Shown: positions 47,050 through 56,463, numbered from the stretch's first letter. The stretch is DNA of 64,000 nt from Bifidobacterium sp. WK012_4_13 (GCF_041080835.1 NZ_CP129683.1:1798001-1862000); one strand, 5' to 3'. Notes: generated from the letters alone by a model not told the origin. Translations and numbers: made by a program.

Positions 47050-48540
47050 ATGAGCCAGATTCTGGTCGCGGGAATCGATACTTCCACGCAGTCGACAAAG
47101 GTTCGCGTAACGGATGCAGACTCTGGGGCGCTGGTTCGGTTCGGGCAGGCGAAGCACCCGGATGGCACGAGCGTCGATCCGGATTCCTGGTGGAAGGCGT
47201 TCCTTGAAGCCTCGAAGCAGGCAGGCGGGCTCGACGATGTGAGTGCGCTGGCCGTCGGCGGACAGCAGCACGGCATGGTGACTCTGGACCATCAAGGTCG
47301 GGTTGTTCGTGATGCCCTGCTGTGGAATGACACTCGCTCCGCGCCCAACGCTGAGGAACTCATTCGCCAGCTGGGCGCGGCAGGGAAGGGCGCCGACGAG
47401 CAAGAGCTCAGCGATGATCCGGTCGCGCGCGGCCGGCAGCGGTGGGCCAGGGCAGTGGGATCCTCGCCGGTCGCCTCGCTGACGATCACCAAGGTCGCAT
47501 GGTTGGCAGCCAACGAACCCGAGCATGCTTCGAAGGTCGCTGCCGTATGCCTTCCCCATGATTGGCTGAGCTGGCGCATAGCAGGTCATGGACCGGTCGA
47601 ACGTGGCAACGCCGATTTGGGCGCGATCTTCACCGACCGTTCCGATGCATCGGGAACCGGGTATTTCGATTCGGTCCATAACCGATATCGGATGGATCTG
47701 TTTGAAATGGCGTTCCATCGCAGAGACGTAGTTCTGCCGCGAATTTCAACGGTTGACGATTCTTCCGTCATCGCCGACCCAGCCATAGCGGGGGCTTCGA
47801 TTCCAGGTGGCTGCATCATTGCACCGGGCGGAGGGGATAACGCCATGGCATCGCTCGGGTTGAACATGGGCGTTGGGGATGTGTCGATTTCTCTGGGAAC
47901 CTCCGGTGTGGCTGCGGCTGTCTCATCCGTTCCGGCAGAAGACATGACCGCATCCGTCACAGGATTCGCCGATTGCACCGGCCGCTGGCTTCCCCTTGCA
48001 TGCACGATAAACGGATCGCGCATTCTTGATGCAGGGTGCAAGGCTCTGGGGGTTGGATACGATGAGTTGGCCCGGCTTGCCCTCAGTGCGAGACCTGGTG
48101 CCGATGGGCTTGTGCTGATACCCTATTTCGACGGTGAGCGCACGCCCAACCGCCCGGATGCCAAGGCCGCCCTGCATGGCATGACTTTGCTCAACCTCAG
48201 TCGGGAGAACATGGCGCGGGCATTCGTCGAAGGACTGCTCTGCTCTCAAAGGGATTGTCTTGAACTGCTTGGAAGGCTCGGAGTGACGATTCGTCGGCTT
48301 CTGCTGATCGGTGGGGGATCGCGCTCCTTGGCGGTGCGTGAGCTCTCTTCCGAAATACTGGGGATGGATGTGATGCTTCCCCATGCCGACGAATACGTTG
48401 CCATTGGTGCCGCACGCCAGGCATCCTGGGCATTGTCCCGTTCCTCAGAGCCTCCGGAGTGGCCGCTGACGATCGATCGACGGCTCTCATCGCCTGCGTA
48501 CGAACGCGTGTATCGACAGTATGTGCAATACCGTGGCTGA
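47050..48540 (+). CDS. xylB: xylulokinase
   Basis: This FGGY-family kinase phosphorylates D-xylulose to xylulose 5-phosphate, which feeds the phosphoketolase/pentose phosphate route. Motifs are AGIDTSTQSTKVRVTD at the N-terminus, GGQQHGMVTLD, LLWNDTRS, PHDWLSWRI and the C-terminal ATP-site LLIGGGSRSLAVRELSSEIL. Length is 496 residues, normal. AAAGGGAG precedes ATG 47050. It is convergent with xylA, separated by a hairpin. Confidence 0.94.
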   Translation: MSQILVAGIDTSTQSTKVRVTDADSGALVRFGQAKHPDGTSVDPDSWWKAFLEASKQAGGLDDVSALAVGGQQHGMVTLDHQGRVVRDALLWNDTRSAPNAEELIRQLGAAGKGADEQELSDDPVARGRQRWARAVGSSPVASLTITKVAWLAANEPEHASKVAAVCLPHDWLSWRIAGHGPVERGNADLGAIFTDRSDASGTGYFDSVHNRYRMDLFEMAFHRRDVVLPRISTVDDSSVIADPAIAGASIPGGCIIAPGGGDNAMASLGLNMGVGDVSISLGTSGVAAAVSSVPAEDMTASVTGFADCTGRWLPLACTINGSRILDAGCKALGVGYDELARLALSARPGADGLVLIPYFDGERTPNRPDAKAALHGMTLLNLSRENMARAFVEGLLCSQRDCLELLGRLGVTIRRLLLIGGGSRSLAVRELSSEILGMDVMLPHADEYVAIGAARQASWALSRSSEPPEWPLTIDRRLSSPAYERVYRQYVQYRG

Positions 48541-48587
48541 AGGCAGTGTCTTTCCTGCATGCGGCGGACATCTTCCTCGTCATGCAC

Positions 48588-48624
48588 AAGCCCCCGCCTG
48601 CAATGTGCTCGCAAACGGGGGCTT
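48588..48624. terminator. hairpin terminator between xylB and xylA
   Basis: A 9-bp stem (AAGCCCCCG at 48588-48596, CGGGGGCTT at 48616-48624) with a 19-nt loop lies in the 112-bp gap between the two convergent genes and may serve both. No long T-run follows on either strand. Confidence 0.5.
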
Positions 48625-48652
48625 CGAAGGAGTTTGATGCCAGAGAACTGTT

Positions 48653-49999
48653 CTATTCTGCCAAGGCGTCGATGATGTAGTTGTTGATGGTGGCCTTGAC
48701 CGATTCGAGGTGATCGGACTTGGTTGCGGCGATCAGGTCGGCCTGTGGAATGTCAAGCGCATGGTCTTCAAGCTGCGCGAGGGAAGAGATGGATCCATCG
48801 TCGATCTTCTGCCCGATGCCGGAGTCATAGGAGCTGTATCTCGTTTCCTGCAGCCTTTCGATGTAGTTGTCCTCATGCATCTGCGCTGCCACCAGAAGTC
48901 CTGCCGCGTATGTGTCCATTCCCGCGACGTGCGAGCGGAAGAGATCCTCCTCGGTGAACGAGGAGCGACGGGGCTTCGCATCAAAGTTGAGTCCGCCGTG
49001 GGGGCCGATGCCTCCTGCCGCGAGCACCTCCCACATGACCGCAACGGTTTCGTAGAGGTCGGTCGGGAATTCGTCCATGTCCCAACCGATGAGCTTGTCT
49101 CCCTGGTTGGCATCGAGCGAACCCAGGAAGCCGGACTCTCGGGCGACGCGTATCTCGTGCTGGTAGGTATGGCCTGCAAGGTTTGCATGGTTTCCTTCCA
49201 GATTGAGCTTGAAGGTATCTGTGAGATCGTGGGCTCGCAGGAATTCGATGGCGGTCGCGGCATCGAAGTCATATTGGTGCAGCGTCGGTTCCTTGGGCTT
49301 GGGTTCGATGAGGAACTGGGCGTTGAAGCCGATTTCATCCGCATAGTCGGCGCATAGATGGAAGAAGCGGGCGATATGGTCGGTTTCACGCTTCATTTCC
49401 GTGTTCCACAGATTCTCATAGCCTTCGCGCCCACCCCAGAACACATAGTTCTCAGCGCCGAGCCGTTTGCCGATCTCGAGGCTTTTCTTGAGTTGCCCGC
49501 CTGCATAGGCATAGATGTCGGCGAATGGTGAGGTCGCGGCCCCTGAGACGAAGCGAGGATTGGTGAACAGCGAGGAGGTGTTCCACAGGAGCTTCACGCC
49601 GGTCGCCTTCATGTTCTCTTCGATCTTGGCGACGACCCTGTCGAGATTTGCGTTGGTCTCGCGAAGAGTGTCTCCTTCTGGCGCGATGTCGCGGTCATGG
49701 AAGCAGAAGTATTCGACTCCTAGCTTCGTGAAGAGCTCGAATGCGTAGTCCACCTTTGCCAGCGCCTGGTCCATCGGATCGGTGTATTTGTAGTATGCAC
49801 GGTGCGCGGTTCCTACGCCAAAGGGATCGACGAGTTCCTGGTTGAAGGTGTGCCACCATGCGACGCCGAATCTCATCCAGTCCTTCATCTTCCTGCCGGC
49901 TACGACGCGTTCGGCATCGTAGTAATGGAAGGCAAGTGATTCCTGCGGGCCTCGCGTTCGCCCCACGTATGCTACTTTCTCGACATTCCACAGGTCCAT
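48653..49999 (-). CDS. xylA: xylose isomerase
   Basis: This metal-dependent TIM-barrel enzyme converts D-xylose to D-xylulose. It has [12 protein letters not shown] (catalytic His), [34 protein letters not shown] and [16 protein letters not shown] (metal ligands), and [10 protein letters not shown]. At 448 residues it is a class II isomerase. It is divergent from the xylose importer genes; the intergenic region carries a good promoter and an operator (50059-50097). Confidence 0.95.
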   Translation of the reverse strand: MDLWNVEKVAYVGRTRGPQESLAFHYYDAERVVAGRKMKDWMRFGVAWWHTFNQELVDPFGVGTAHRAYYKYTDPMDQALAKVDYAFELFTKLGVEYFCFHDRDIAPEGDTLRETNANLDRVVAKIEENMKATGVKLLWNTSSLFTNPRFVSGAATSPFADIYAYAGGQLKKSLEIGKRLGAENYVFWGGREGYENLWNTEMKRETDHIARFFHLCADYADEIGFNAQFLIEPKPKEPTLHQYDFDAATAIEFLRAHDLTDTFKLNLEGNHANLAGHTYQHEIRVARESGFLGSLDANQGDKLIGWDMDEFPTDLYETVAVMWEVLAAGGIGPHGGLNFDAKPRRSSFTEEDLFRSHVAGMDTYAAGLLVAAQMHEDNYIERLQETRYSSYDSGIGQKIDDGSISSLAQLEDHALDIPQADLIAATKSDHLESVKATINNYIIDALAE

Positions 50000-50058
50000 G
50001 TGCTGCTCCTTTGCTTGAAACGAATATGAACCGGGCTTCGCTGCCCGGTGTTACAGAA

Positions 50059-50087
50059 ATGATAAGAGTGTCGAACATGTTTGTCAA
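50059..50087 (-). promoter_or_regulatory. xylA promoter
   Basis: On the minus strand, a consensus TTGACA (50082-50087) and TATCAT (50059-50064) are exactly 17 bp apart, about 60 bp upstream of the xylA start. The operator at 50083-50097 overlaps the -35 box. Confidence 0.7.
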
Positions 50088-50097
50088 ATCGTTTAAC
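50083..50097. promoter_or_regulatory. operator 1 of the xylA/xylF divergent region
   Basis: The pseudo-palindrome GTCAAATCGTTTAAC overlaps the xylA -35 box. It matches the site at 50171-50185 at 13 of 15 positions, giving a shared form GTTAAATCGTTTAAC with a central CG. Confidence 0.65.
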
Positions 50098-50162
50098 TTA
50101 TTTGCCGGTACCAATGACCGACCTGCCTTCGTGCATGATGTCGGGTCAGGACTGCCTGAGAA

Positions 50163-50191
50163 TTGAATTTGTTAAATCGTTAAACTAGATA
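50163..50191 (+). promoter_or_regulatory. candidate promoter of the xylose importer operon
   Basis: TTGAAT (50163-50168) is 17 bp from TAGATA (50186-50191). The -10 is weak, but the operator at 50171-50185 fits exactly between the two boxes, which supports the assignment. Confidence 0.4.
50171..50185. promoter_or_regulatory. operator 2 of the xylA/xylF divergent region
   Basis: GTTAAATCGTTAAAC is a near-palindrome closely matching operator 1 at 50083-50097. The centres are 88 bp apart, so cooperative binding or looping across the divergent promoters is possible. Confidence 0.65.
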
Positions 50192-50285
50192 TATGCTGTT
50201 AGGGAAACCAGTTGAATGGCCATCTGGTTTTACAACTCACATTTCTGAAATCATCCATTATCTCATCAAGGACGAGGAGAAATAT

Positions 50286-51386
50286 ATGAAAAAACTCATG
50301 AAAGGCATGGCTGCGCTCGGCACTGCGGCAATTCTGATTTCCATGGCTGGCTGCGGCTCTGCAAGGTCGCAGAGCGAGTCTTCCGATGCAAAGGTCAGCG
50401 TGGGGATATCGATGCCCGAACAGCAGCTGGAACGATGGCAGATCGATGGCAACAATCTGAAGAAAAAGCTGGAAAGCTACGGATATTCGGTCACCCTGCA
50501 GTATGCGGACGGCAAGACGGACCAGCAATCATCCCAGATTCAGAACATGGCGAACAATGGAGTCGATTACGTCGTGATCGCATCGATCGATGGAACCGCG
50601 ACTGGTTCGGCAGCGGAGCAGGCGAAGGCGGCAGGAGCGAAGGTCATCGCCTATGACCGCATGATCATGAACACCGACGCGGTCGATTACTATGCGACCT
50701 TCTCCCTTACCGAAGTCGGAAAGATGCAGGGTGAATACATCGTCAAGAAGCTCGGCCTCGACAGTGGCAAGAAGGGCCCCTTCAACATTGAGCTGATGTC
50801 GGGTTCTCCCACCGATAACAATGCCAAATACTATTACCAGGGTGCCTGGTCTGTTCTGGAACCATACTTCAAGTCAGGCGCTCTGCAGTCGAAGTCAGGG
50901 AAGGTGCCCAAGACCGTCGACGACTATCGTTCCATCGGCATCGACAACTGGGATCAGCAAAAGGGCCAGAACGAGATGGAGAATCGTATCAATTCCTTCT
51001 ATAGCAATGGCACCAATCATCTTGATGCCGTCCTGGCGCCCAATGATGCTCTTGCACGAGGCACAGTCCAGGCTGTGCAAAGCGCTGGGCTGGGCTATTA
51101 CCCGATCATCACGGGCCAGGATGCGGAGCAGGCCAGCGTTCAGAACATCGTCAAGGGTCAGCAGTCGATGACCGTATACAAGGATACGCGAAAGCTTGCC
51201 ACAAGCACCGCGAACCTTATCAAGAGCCTGGTGGAGGGCAAGACCCCGGAAACCACCAGCACCTTCCCCAATGGGAATAAGGATGTTCCGTCGATCATGC
51301 TGACTCCTGTCTCGGTTGATAAGTCGAATGTGAAGAAGGAACTTGTGGACTCAGGGTATCTGACCGCCTCAGAGGCAGGCCTGTGA
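50286..51386 (+). CDS. xylose/multiple-sugar ABC transporter substrate-binding lipoprotein (XylF/ChvE-like)
   Basis: This 366-residue extracellular lipoprotein starts at ATG 50286 behind GAGGAG. The signal peptide ends in ISMAGC (Cys near 21). The mature protein has the ChvE/XylF pattern: SVGISMPEQQLERWQIDGNNLKKKLESYGY, SQIQNMANNGVDYVVIASIDG, IAYDRMIMNTDAVDYYATF and LAPNDALARGTVQAVQ. Relatives bind D-xylose, glucose and other pentoses. Together with xylA and xylB it points to xylose. It leads the ATPase and permease genes. Confidence 0.9.
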   Translation: MKKLMKGMAALGTAAILISMAGCGSARSQSESSDAKVSVGISMPEQQLERWQIDGNNLKKKLESYGYSVTLQYADGKTDQQSSQIQNMANNGVDYVVIASIDGTATGSAAEQAKAAGAKVIAYDRMIMNTDAVDYYATFSLTEVGKMQGEYIVKKLGLDSGKKGPFNIELMSGSPTDNNAKYYYQGAWSVLEPYFKSGALQSKSGKVPKTVDDYRSIGIDNWDQQKGQNEMENRINSFYSNGTNHLDAVLAPNDALARGTVQAVQSAGLGYYPIITGQDAEQASVQNIVKGQQSMTVYKDTRKLATSTANLIKSLVEGKTPETTSTFPNGNKDVPSIMLTPVSVDKSNVKKELVDSGYLTASEAGL

Positions 51387-51477
51387 GCCATCGTCAGAAA
51401 GGGGCGCGGCGCCAAGGCCGGCGAAGTGCCCCTCTGGGCAATCGAACACTCAATGCATGAACGATCAAGGAGCCACT

Positions 51478-53070
51478 ATGGCAGATGAGCACGATGTGAT
51501 ATTGGAGATGCGGCATATTGTTAAACGCTTTGGCCCGGTCACCGCCCTTAACGATGTCAGCATCTCGGTGAGGCAGGGGCAGATTTTCTCCCTCTGCGGA
51601 GAAAACGGCGCTGGAAAGTCAACGCTGATGAATGTGCTTTCCGGCGTGTACCCATACGGAAGCTACGAGGGTGATCTGATATATAACGGAGAAACCTGCA
51701 AGTTCAAGACGATCCATGATTCGGAGCAGCAGGGAATCGTCATCATCCATCAGGAATTCACGCTTGTTCCTTACATGACCATCGCCGACAACATATTCAT
51801 GGGCAGCCACATTCGCAAGGGTCTTTCGGTGGACTATGACGAGCAGAGGAGAAGAACGGCGGAAGTGCTGGCCCTTGTGGGGCTGTATGAGAGTCCTGAC
51901 ACGCTTATCTCGAATCTTGGAGTCGGCAAGCAGCAACTCGTGGAGATCGCGAAGGCCCTGACGAAGGATGTCAAGCTCCTGATTCTGGACGAGCCGACCG
52001 CGGCGCTCAACGATGAGGATTCCTCGCATCTTTTGCGGATCATTGACGATCTTCGCAAGACGAAGGGAGTCACGGCAATCATCATTTCGCACAAGCTCAA
52101 CGAAATCGAGGAATCCGCAGATGCGGTTCAGGTGATCCGCGATGGAAAGACGGTGTCTCATGTTGACATTGATTCCAAGCATGCGCTTGACGTCGATGCC
52201 CTGATCCGTGACATGGTCGGCAGGCCGTTGACGAACAGGTATCCGGAGCATGTCTCGCATATCGGAAAAGAGCTTTTCCGTGTGGAGGATTGGAAGCTGT
52301 ATCATCCGATCGACGAGAGCAGAATGATCGTGAAAGGCGTGAGCTTCAACGTTCATGCCGGAGAGATCGTTGGCTTGGCTGGTCTGATCGGCGCTGGCCG
52401 GACGGAAACGCTGATGAGTGTCTTCGGTCATCAATACGGAGTCAAGGCATCGGGAAGACTGTTCATAGAGAACAACGAGGTCAGATTCCCAACCGTGCGC
52501 TCCGCAATCGAGCAGGGCGTCGTCTATGCGACCGAGGATCGCAAGAAATTCGGATTGAATCTGCTGAAATCCATTCGGGAGAACATTTCCTTGGCAAGCC
52601 TGCTGAACATCAGCCTGCATGGCGTCATCAACCTTGGCGAGGAACTCGATATGGCCGAACGCTTCCGGAACGAGCTGAAGCTCAAGGCCTCGAGCATAGA
52701 GATGGAATCGGGCAATCTTTCCGGAGGAAATCAGCAGAAGGTCGTCCTTGCGAAATGGATGGCTGCCAATCCTCGTGTCCTCATACTCGACGAGCCCACG
52801 CGCGGCATCGATGTGGGCGCGAAATATGACATCTATGAGATCATCAACCACCTGGCGGATTCGGGCAAGGCCGTGATCGTCATATCGTCTGAACTTCCGG
52901 AGCTTCTGGGCATCTGCGATCGCATCTATACGATGAACGCCGGGAAAATCACCGCTTGCGTCGACAGGAAAGACAGCAGCCAGGAGACGCTCATGCATTA
53001 CATGATCATGGATGATTCAAACGATCCGAATCTTCTTGCCAGGCAAGCACTGGCTCTCAATCAACAATAA
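51478..53070 (+). CDS. sugar ABC transporter ATP-binding protein (XylG/MmsA-like, two domains)
   Basis: This CUT2-type tandem ATPase is of 530 residues from ATG 51478 with AAGGAG upstream. The N-domain has GENGAGKSTLMNVLSG and LLILDEPTAALND. The C-domain has the deviant GLIGAGRTETLMSVFG P-loop usual in this family, then LSGGNQQKVVLAKW and VLILDEPTRGIDVGAK. It energises import by the adjacent permease. A longer frame from 51457 lacks a ribosome site. Confidence 0.93.
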   Translation: MADEHDVILEMRHIVKRFGPVTALNDVSISVRQGQIFSLCGENGAGKSTLMNVLSGVYPYGSYEGDLIYNGETCKFKTIHDSEQQGIVIIHQEFTLVPYMTIADNIFMGSHIRKGLSVDYDEQRRRTAEVLALVGLYESPDTLISNLGVGKQQLVEIAKALTKDVKLLILDEPTAALNDEDSSHLLRIIDDLRKTKGVTAIIISHKLNEIEESADAVQVIRDGKTVSHVDIDSKHALDVDALIRDMVGRPLTNRYPEHVSHIGKELFRVEDWKLYHPIDESRMIVKGVSFNVHAGEIVGLAGLIGAGRTETLMSVFGHQYGVKASGRLFIENNEVRFPTVRSAIEQGVVYATEDRKKFGLNLLKSIRENISLASLLNISLHGVINLGEELDMAERFRNELKLKASSIEMESGNLSGGNQQKVVLAKWMAANPRVLILDEPTRGIDVGAKYDIYEIINHLADSGKAVIVISSELPELLGICDRIYTMNAGKITACVDRKDSSQETLMHYMIMDDSNDPNLLARQALALNQQ

Positions 53071-53090
53071 TCAAGAAAGGCATTACGAAT

Positions 53091-54323
53091 ATGTCAGCCG
53101 TTGAATCGCATGCACAAGACAAGTCACATGAAAAGTCCGTTCCGACCTTTTCACTTAAGGGTCAGATACTCGCGAATCTGAGATCATACGGAATCTTTCT
53201 CGCACTGATCATCATCATCCTCATCTTCCAGGTTCTTACAGGCAACCGTTTGCTCTATCCGAACAACGTCGTTGCACTCGTTCAGCAGAATGCCTATGTG
53301 CTCATCACTGCAATCGGCATGCTGATGCTCATCATTGCCACTCATATCGATCTTTCCGTGGGTTCCGTCATCGCGTTCATAGGCGGTGTGGGTGCCTACG
53401 CGATGATGAATTGGGGAATGAACTGGATGCTGGCCATTCTCTTCATGATCGTCGTCGGACTGCTTGTCGGCGTCTGGCAGGGTTTTTGGGTCGCATACGT
53501 CCACATCCCCGCATTCGTGGTCACCCTTGGTGGCATGCTGATTTTTCGAGGCCTTGCAACCCTTATCGCCGGAGAATCGATAGCCGTTCGCTCAACTCCC
53601 TTCCGCACGATCGCAATAGGCTATCTTCCCAATGTCTTCGGCTTCTGGTGGGGCTTTGACGGTCTGACCATCGTCATAGGCGCGATTGGCATTGCCCTGT
53701 TCGTATGGTCCCAGTTACGCAAGCGTGCGAAGGCGGCAAGGAACAGGATCGAAGTGGAGTCCTCGATCTGGACGACGGTCAAATGTGTGCTTGGCATTGC
53801 GATCATCGGTTACGTCACCTATCTCTTTGCAGGATCGGGAAACGCGACCGAGGGTGGAATCCCCATCATGTTCGTCCTGATTGCGGCGCTGATCGGAATA
53901 TATTGGTTCGTTCTCAACCGCATGATCCTTGGGCGCGATATCTATGCCGTGGGCGGCAACAGAAAGGCTGCAATCCTGTCAGGAGTAAATACCGAAATGG
54001 TCGATTTCAAGATTTTCCTCAATATGGGATTGCTCACATCCATCGCTTCGATCGTCGTTCTTTCAAGGCTTGCATCTGCGAGTGCGGCGACCGGACAAGG
54101 TTTTGAGATGGATGCGATAGCCGCATGCTTCATCGGTGGCACTGCCGTGTTCGGTGGCATAGGAACAATACCCGGGGTCTTGGTGGGCGCACTTATCATG
54201 GGAGTCCTGAATCAAGGCCTGTCGATCATGGGCATTGACGCTTCGATCATCAGCACCATCAAGGGTCTCGTCGTAATCGTTGCGGTGGCCTACGATCTCC
54301 TGAGCAAAAGAAAGAAGGCATGA
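53091..54323 (+). CDS. sugar ABC transporter permease (XylH/MmsB-like)
   Basis: The 410-residue CUT2 permease has about ten helices. The family segments GMLMLIIATHIDLSVGSVIAFIGGVGAY, FVVTLGGMLIFRGLA, GRDIYAVGGNRKAAILSGVNT and FIGGTAVFGGIGTIPGVLVGALIMGVLNQGL are all present. AGAAAGG precedes ATG 53091. It follows the ATPase gene by 20 bp and is followed within 4 bp by a small unknown membrane-protein gene. Confidence 0.93.
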   Translation: MSAVESHAQDKSHEKSVPTFSLKGQILANLRSYGIFLALIIIILIFQVLTGNRLLYPNNVVALVQQNAYVLITAIGMLMLIIATHIDLSVGSVIAFIGGVGAYAMMNWGMNWMLAILFMIVVGLLVGVWQGFWVAYVHIPAFVVTLGGMLIFRGLATLIAGESIAVRSTPFRTIAIGYLPNVFGFWWGFDGLTIVIGAIGIALFVWSQLRKRAKAARNRIEVESSIWTTVKCVLGIAIIGYVTYLFAGSGNATEGGIPIMFVLIAALIGIYWFVLNRMILGRDIYAVGGNRKAAILSGVNTEMVDFKIFLNMGLLTSIASIVVLSRLASASAATGQGFEMDAIAACFIGGTAVFGGIGTIPGVLVGALIMGVLNQGLSIMGIDASIISTIKGLVVIVAVAYDLLSKRKKA

Positions 54324-54327
54324 GATC

Positions 54328-54687
54328 GTGTCACCCGGCATCAATGGCAAGGCCACTGCAAAGACTCGTTTCGAAGCTGACGAACGGTTCCATATGAGGC
54401 TATACGCGCTTACCAGCATTTCCAGTGTGGGTTGGCTCGTGCAATCCATGCATTCGAGTCTCGGTGAACCTGCGTTCTTTAGCGTCGCGCATGTCGTGCT
54501 GTGGCTTTGCATTCTGACGACAATCGTGTACACCGGATACAATGCCTTTGTCCTGAACAGGGAGTTGAAAGTGGCCAAGGGCGGCGGCGGATCGGATGCT
54601 GTGCGTGATGCTGACGCAATGAGTCCTGTATCTCCGCCACACGGTCAAGGAAAGGATCACGCGGAAGGGCAGGCCGCCGGTCTGTGA
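54328..54687 (+). CDS. small membrane protein of unknown function behind the xylose importer
   Basis: The 119-residue protein starts at GTG 54328, 4 bp after the permease stop. Two hydrophobic helices are visible (LYALTSISSVGWLVQSM and FSVAHVVLWLCILTTIVYTGYNAFVL), with a charged N-terminus and a Gly/Pro-rich hydrophilic tail. I do not recognise a family. The tight spacing suggests co-transcription with the importer; no strong ribosome site is seen, so coupling is needed or the annotation is doubtful. Confidence 0.55.
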   Translation: MSPGINGKATAKTRFEADERFHMRLYALTSISSVGWLVQSMHSSLGEPAFFSVAHVVLWLCILTTIVYTGYNAFVLNRELKVAKGGGGSDAVRDADAMSPVSPPHGQGKDHAEGQAAGL

Positions 54688-54768
54688 AAAACCGATGGGA
54701 AGCTGACGTGAGCAAGGACCCCATGGGTTGTCCCGTCTCGTGACCTTTCGGGTTGAACTTTTCGGGTT

Positions 54769-55530
54769 TCAGCCTTCCGGGGTCTCGCCACGATATCGCG
54801 CCATCATCTGGGTCTGGAGCAGCTGTGCGCTTGGGGGAGTCCATGTCAGAGCGTCGGCGCCTGCCTCGAGCGTGCTGGCGATATTGATGTCCGTGCTCCC
54901 GCATGACGCGAGAATTGGTATTTCGGGGTGATGCGCACGAATGCCTGTCACGACCGAAGTCGTATTGGCGCCGGCTGCGACATTGATTATTGCAGCACCT
55001 GCAAGAATTTTTTCCTCGGTGATCTCATCGTCGGCGGTGACGGTTGCGATTACTGGGATGTCGATTGAATTCATTGCAGCCTCGACGGTCTCCGCAGGCG
55101 CAGGCGAATTGATGACGACGCCGGCGGCGCCCTGCATCTCTGCGACCATGGCCAGCTCGACGACGCGAGTGCCGGTCGTCGTGCCTCCTCCGACTCCTAC
55201 GAATACCGGCTGCTGGGCGACGATGAGCAGTGCCTGTGTGATGACCGGTTCGCCCGTGAACGGATAGACGGCAAGAATGGCATCCGCATTGGTGTTACGA
55301 ATCACCGCAGCATCGGTCGTATATGCGAAGGTCTTGATCGTATGGCCTTTGATGGTGATGCCACCCGCGCTCGCGGTGGATTCGGGAACTCGGGCAACGG
55401 GAGATGTCAGGCGTCCCTCGACGTTCGCCGTTCCCCTCGTCGTGCGGCTCACCGATGGTGTTGCACTATGCTGCTCGATCGCTATTGATTCACTCGATGA
55501 GAACATGTGCATGGTTGGTTTTGCGCTCAT
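54769..55530 (-). CDS. TIM-barrel-like protein of unknown function
   Basis: The 253-residue soluble protein has a poorly conserved first 60 residues. The body has repeated beta-alpha units: ADAILAVYPFTGEP, QQPVFVGVGGGTTTG, GAAGVVINSPAPAETV, IDIPVIATVTADDEI, GAAIINVAAGANT, IPILASCGSTDINI and AGADALTWTP. This regular pattern with Gly-rich phosphate-binding-like loops suggests a (beta/alpha)8 barrel related to nucleotide- or sugar-phosphate-binding enzymes. I cannot name the reaction. Its start overlaps the MarR stop by 4 bp, so it is the regulator's partner or target. Confidence 0.7.
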   Translation of the reverse strand: MSAKPTMHMFSSSESIAIEQHSATPSVSRTTRGTANVEGRLTSPVARVPESTASAGGITIKGHTIKTFAYTTDAAVIRNTNADAILAVYPFTGEPVITQALLIVAQQPVFVGVGGGTTTGTRVVELAMVAEMQGAAGVVINSPAPAETVEAAMNSIDIPVIATVTADDEITEEKILAGAAIINVAAGANTTSVVTGIRAHHPEIPILASCGSTDINIASTLEAGADALTWTPPSAQLLQTQMMARYRGETPEG

Positions 55531-56267
55531 TCTTCCCCTTCTTGCATATTTGCCTCACGAAATTCACGCATAGCTTCCTTCATCATCCTACGGCGTTCCA
55601 CAAACTCGTCTTCGGGATACTTCTTCTCTATGTTTTCGATGACCCTCTGCAAATATCCGCTAAATTGTACCAATTCCTCAGCGTCGAGGCAGTCGAAGGC
55701 ATCGGCTGCATTCTGCATGGTCTTATGCAACTGCTGCGCGGCCTTCCTGCCTTTCTCCGTTATCTCGACCATGGCAACGCGCCTGTCGCCATCCGACGGT
55801 TTGCGCGAGATATAGCCCTTTGCCTCGAGCTTCCCCAGCAACTGACCCAGAGCCTGACGACTCAGACCGAGAATCGTTGCGAGGTCGCGCTGGCTTACCG
55901 TGGACCGCAGGGTGAGGGTGAGCAGTACTCGTCCCTGTCCTCGCAGGGCGTAATCGCCTCCGCCGAGTGCCTCCATGGGATTGGGCATGCCTGGCATGCG
56001 CGCCCGGTCACGGCTTCGTTCGGCCATGCGGGCCTGACGCTGAGCCATCCGGCGCTCTGCAAGATGGCGATAGGCTCGTTCTTGCATGCCGTCGTCGATG
56101 CGTGAGACCTGCGTCCGGATCCGGATCATCATCATGCTGAGTTCGCGAAGTTGGTTGAGTATCTGCGGCTTGAGCTCTGTCTTTCTTCCGGTTTCCAGGT
56201 CTGAATCGCTGCCGTGTGCTGAGCCGTCGGTTCTGTTCGTGCCGTGTTCAAGATGCGTAGCCATCAT
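55527..56267 (-). CDS. MarR family transcriptional regulator with long N-terminal region
   Basis: The 246-residue protein has a MarR winged helix in the middle: VLLTLTLRSTVSQRDLATILGLSRQALGQLLGKLEAKGYISRKPSDGDRRVAMVEITEKGR (about residues 110-170). An Arg/Met-rich helical stretch precedes it and a coiled-coil-like dimer helix follows it. At 246 residues it is much longer than the usual 140-160. AAGGA precedes the paired ATGs at 56267/56264. It heads a two-gene operon with the TIM-barrel protein and lies behind two palindromic sites, so autoregulation is likely. Confidence 0.85.
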   Translation of the reverse strand: MMATHLEHGTNRTDGSAHGSDSDLETGRKTELKPQILNQLRELSMMMIRIRTQVSRIDDGMQERAYRHLAERRMAQRQARMAERSRDRARMPGMPNPMEALGGGDYALRGQGRVLLTLTLRSTVSQRDLATILGLSRQALGQLLGKLEAKGYISRKPSDGDRRVAMVEITEKGRKAAQQLHKTMQNAADAFDCLDAEELVQFSGYLQRVIENIEKKYPEDEFVERRRMMKEAMREFREANMQEGEE

Positions 56268-56331
56268 TGTTCCTTTTTTGGTGTGTGCCCTGCCTTGCCT
56301 CGTTTGGGAGGAGTCGAGCGTCCCGATAAAT

Positions 56332-56349
56332 TTGTAAAGTACCTGACAG
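56332..56349. promoter_or_regulatory. second, imperfect copy of the MarR-upstream palindrome
   Basis: This site ends ...GTACCTGACAG and matches the perfect palindrome at 56376-56393 at about 15 of 18 positions; the centres are 44 bp apart. It lies about 65 bp upstream of the MarR start. Confidence 0.5.
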
Positions 56350-56375
56350 ATATAACTGTATTCGAAGAATCGTAT

Positions 56376-56393
56376 CTGTCAAGTACTTGACAG
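56376..56393. promoter_or_regulatory. 18-bp perfect palindrome, probable MarR operator
   Basis: CTGTCAAGTACTTGACAG is a perfect palindrome about 110 bp upstream of the MarR-family gene. It contains TTGACA, so it may overlap the -35 box of that promoter. Confidence 0.65.
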
Positions 56394-56463
56394 TGTCATA
56401 TGGGTGGCAGGAAGCGTCTTAAATTGCCTGCGTTCTCGCAATTCGGCGCCATTCGTACCTTGG

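Noticed and set aside
51619..52998. 459-codon open frame antisense to the xylose importer ATPase
   Set aside because: It is a mirror of a strongly conserved two-domain ATPase with a His/Asp-rich random composition.
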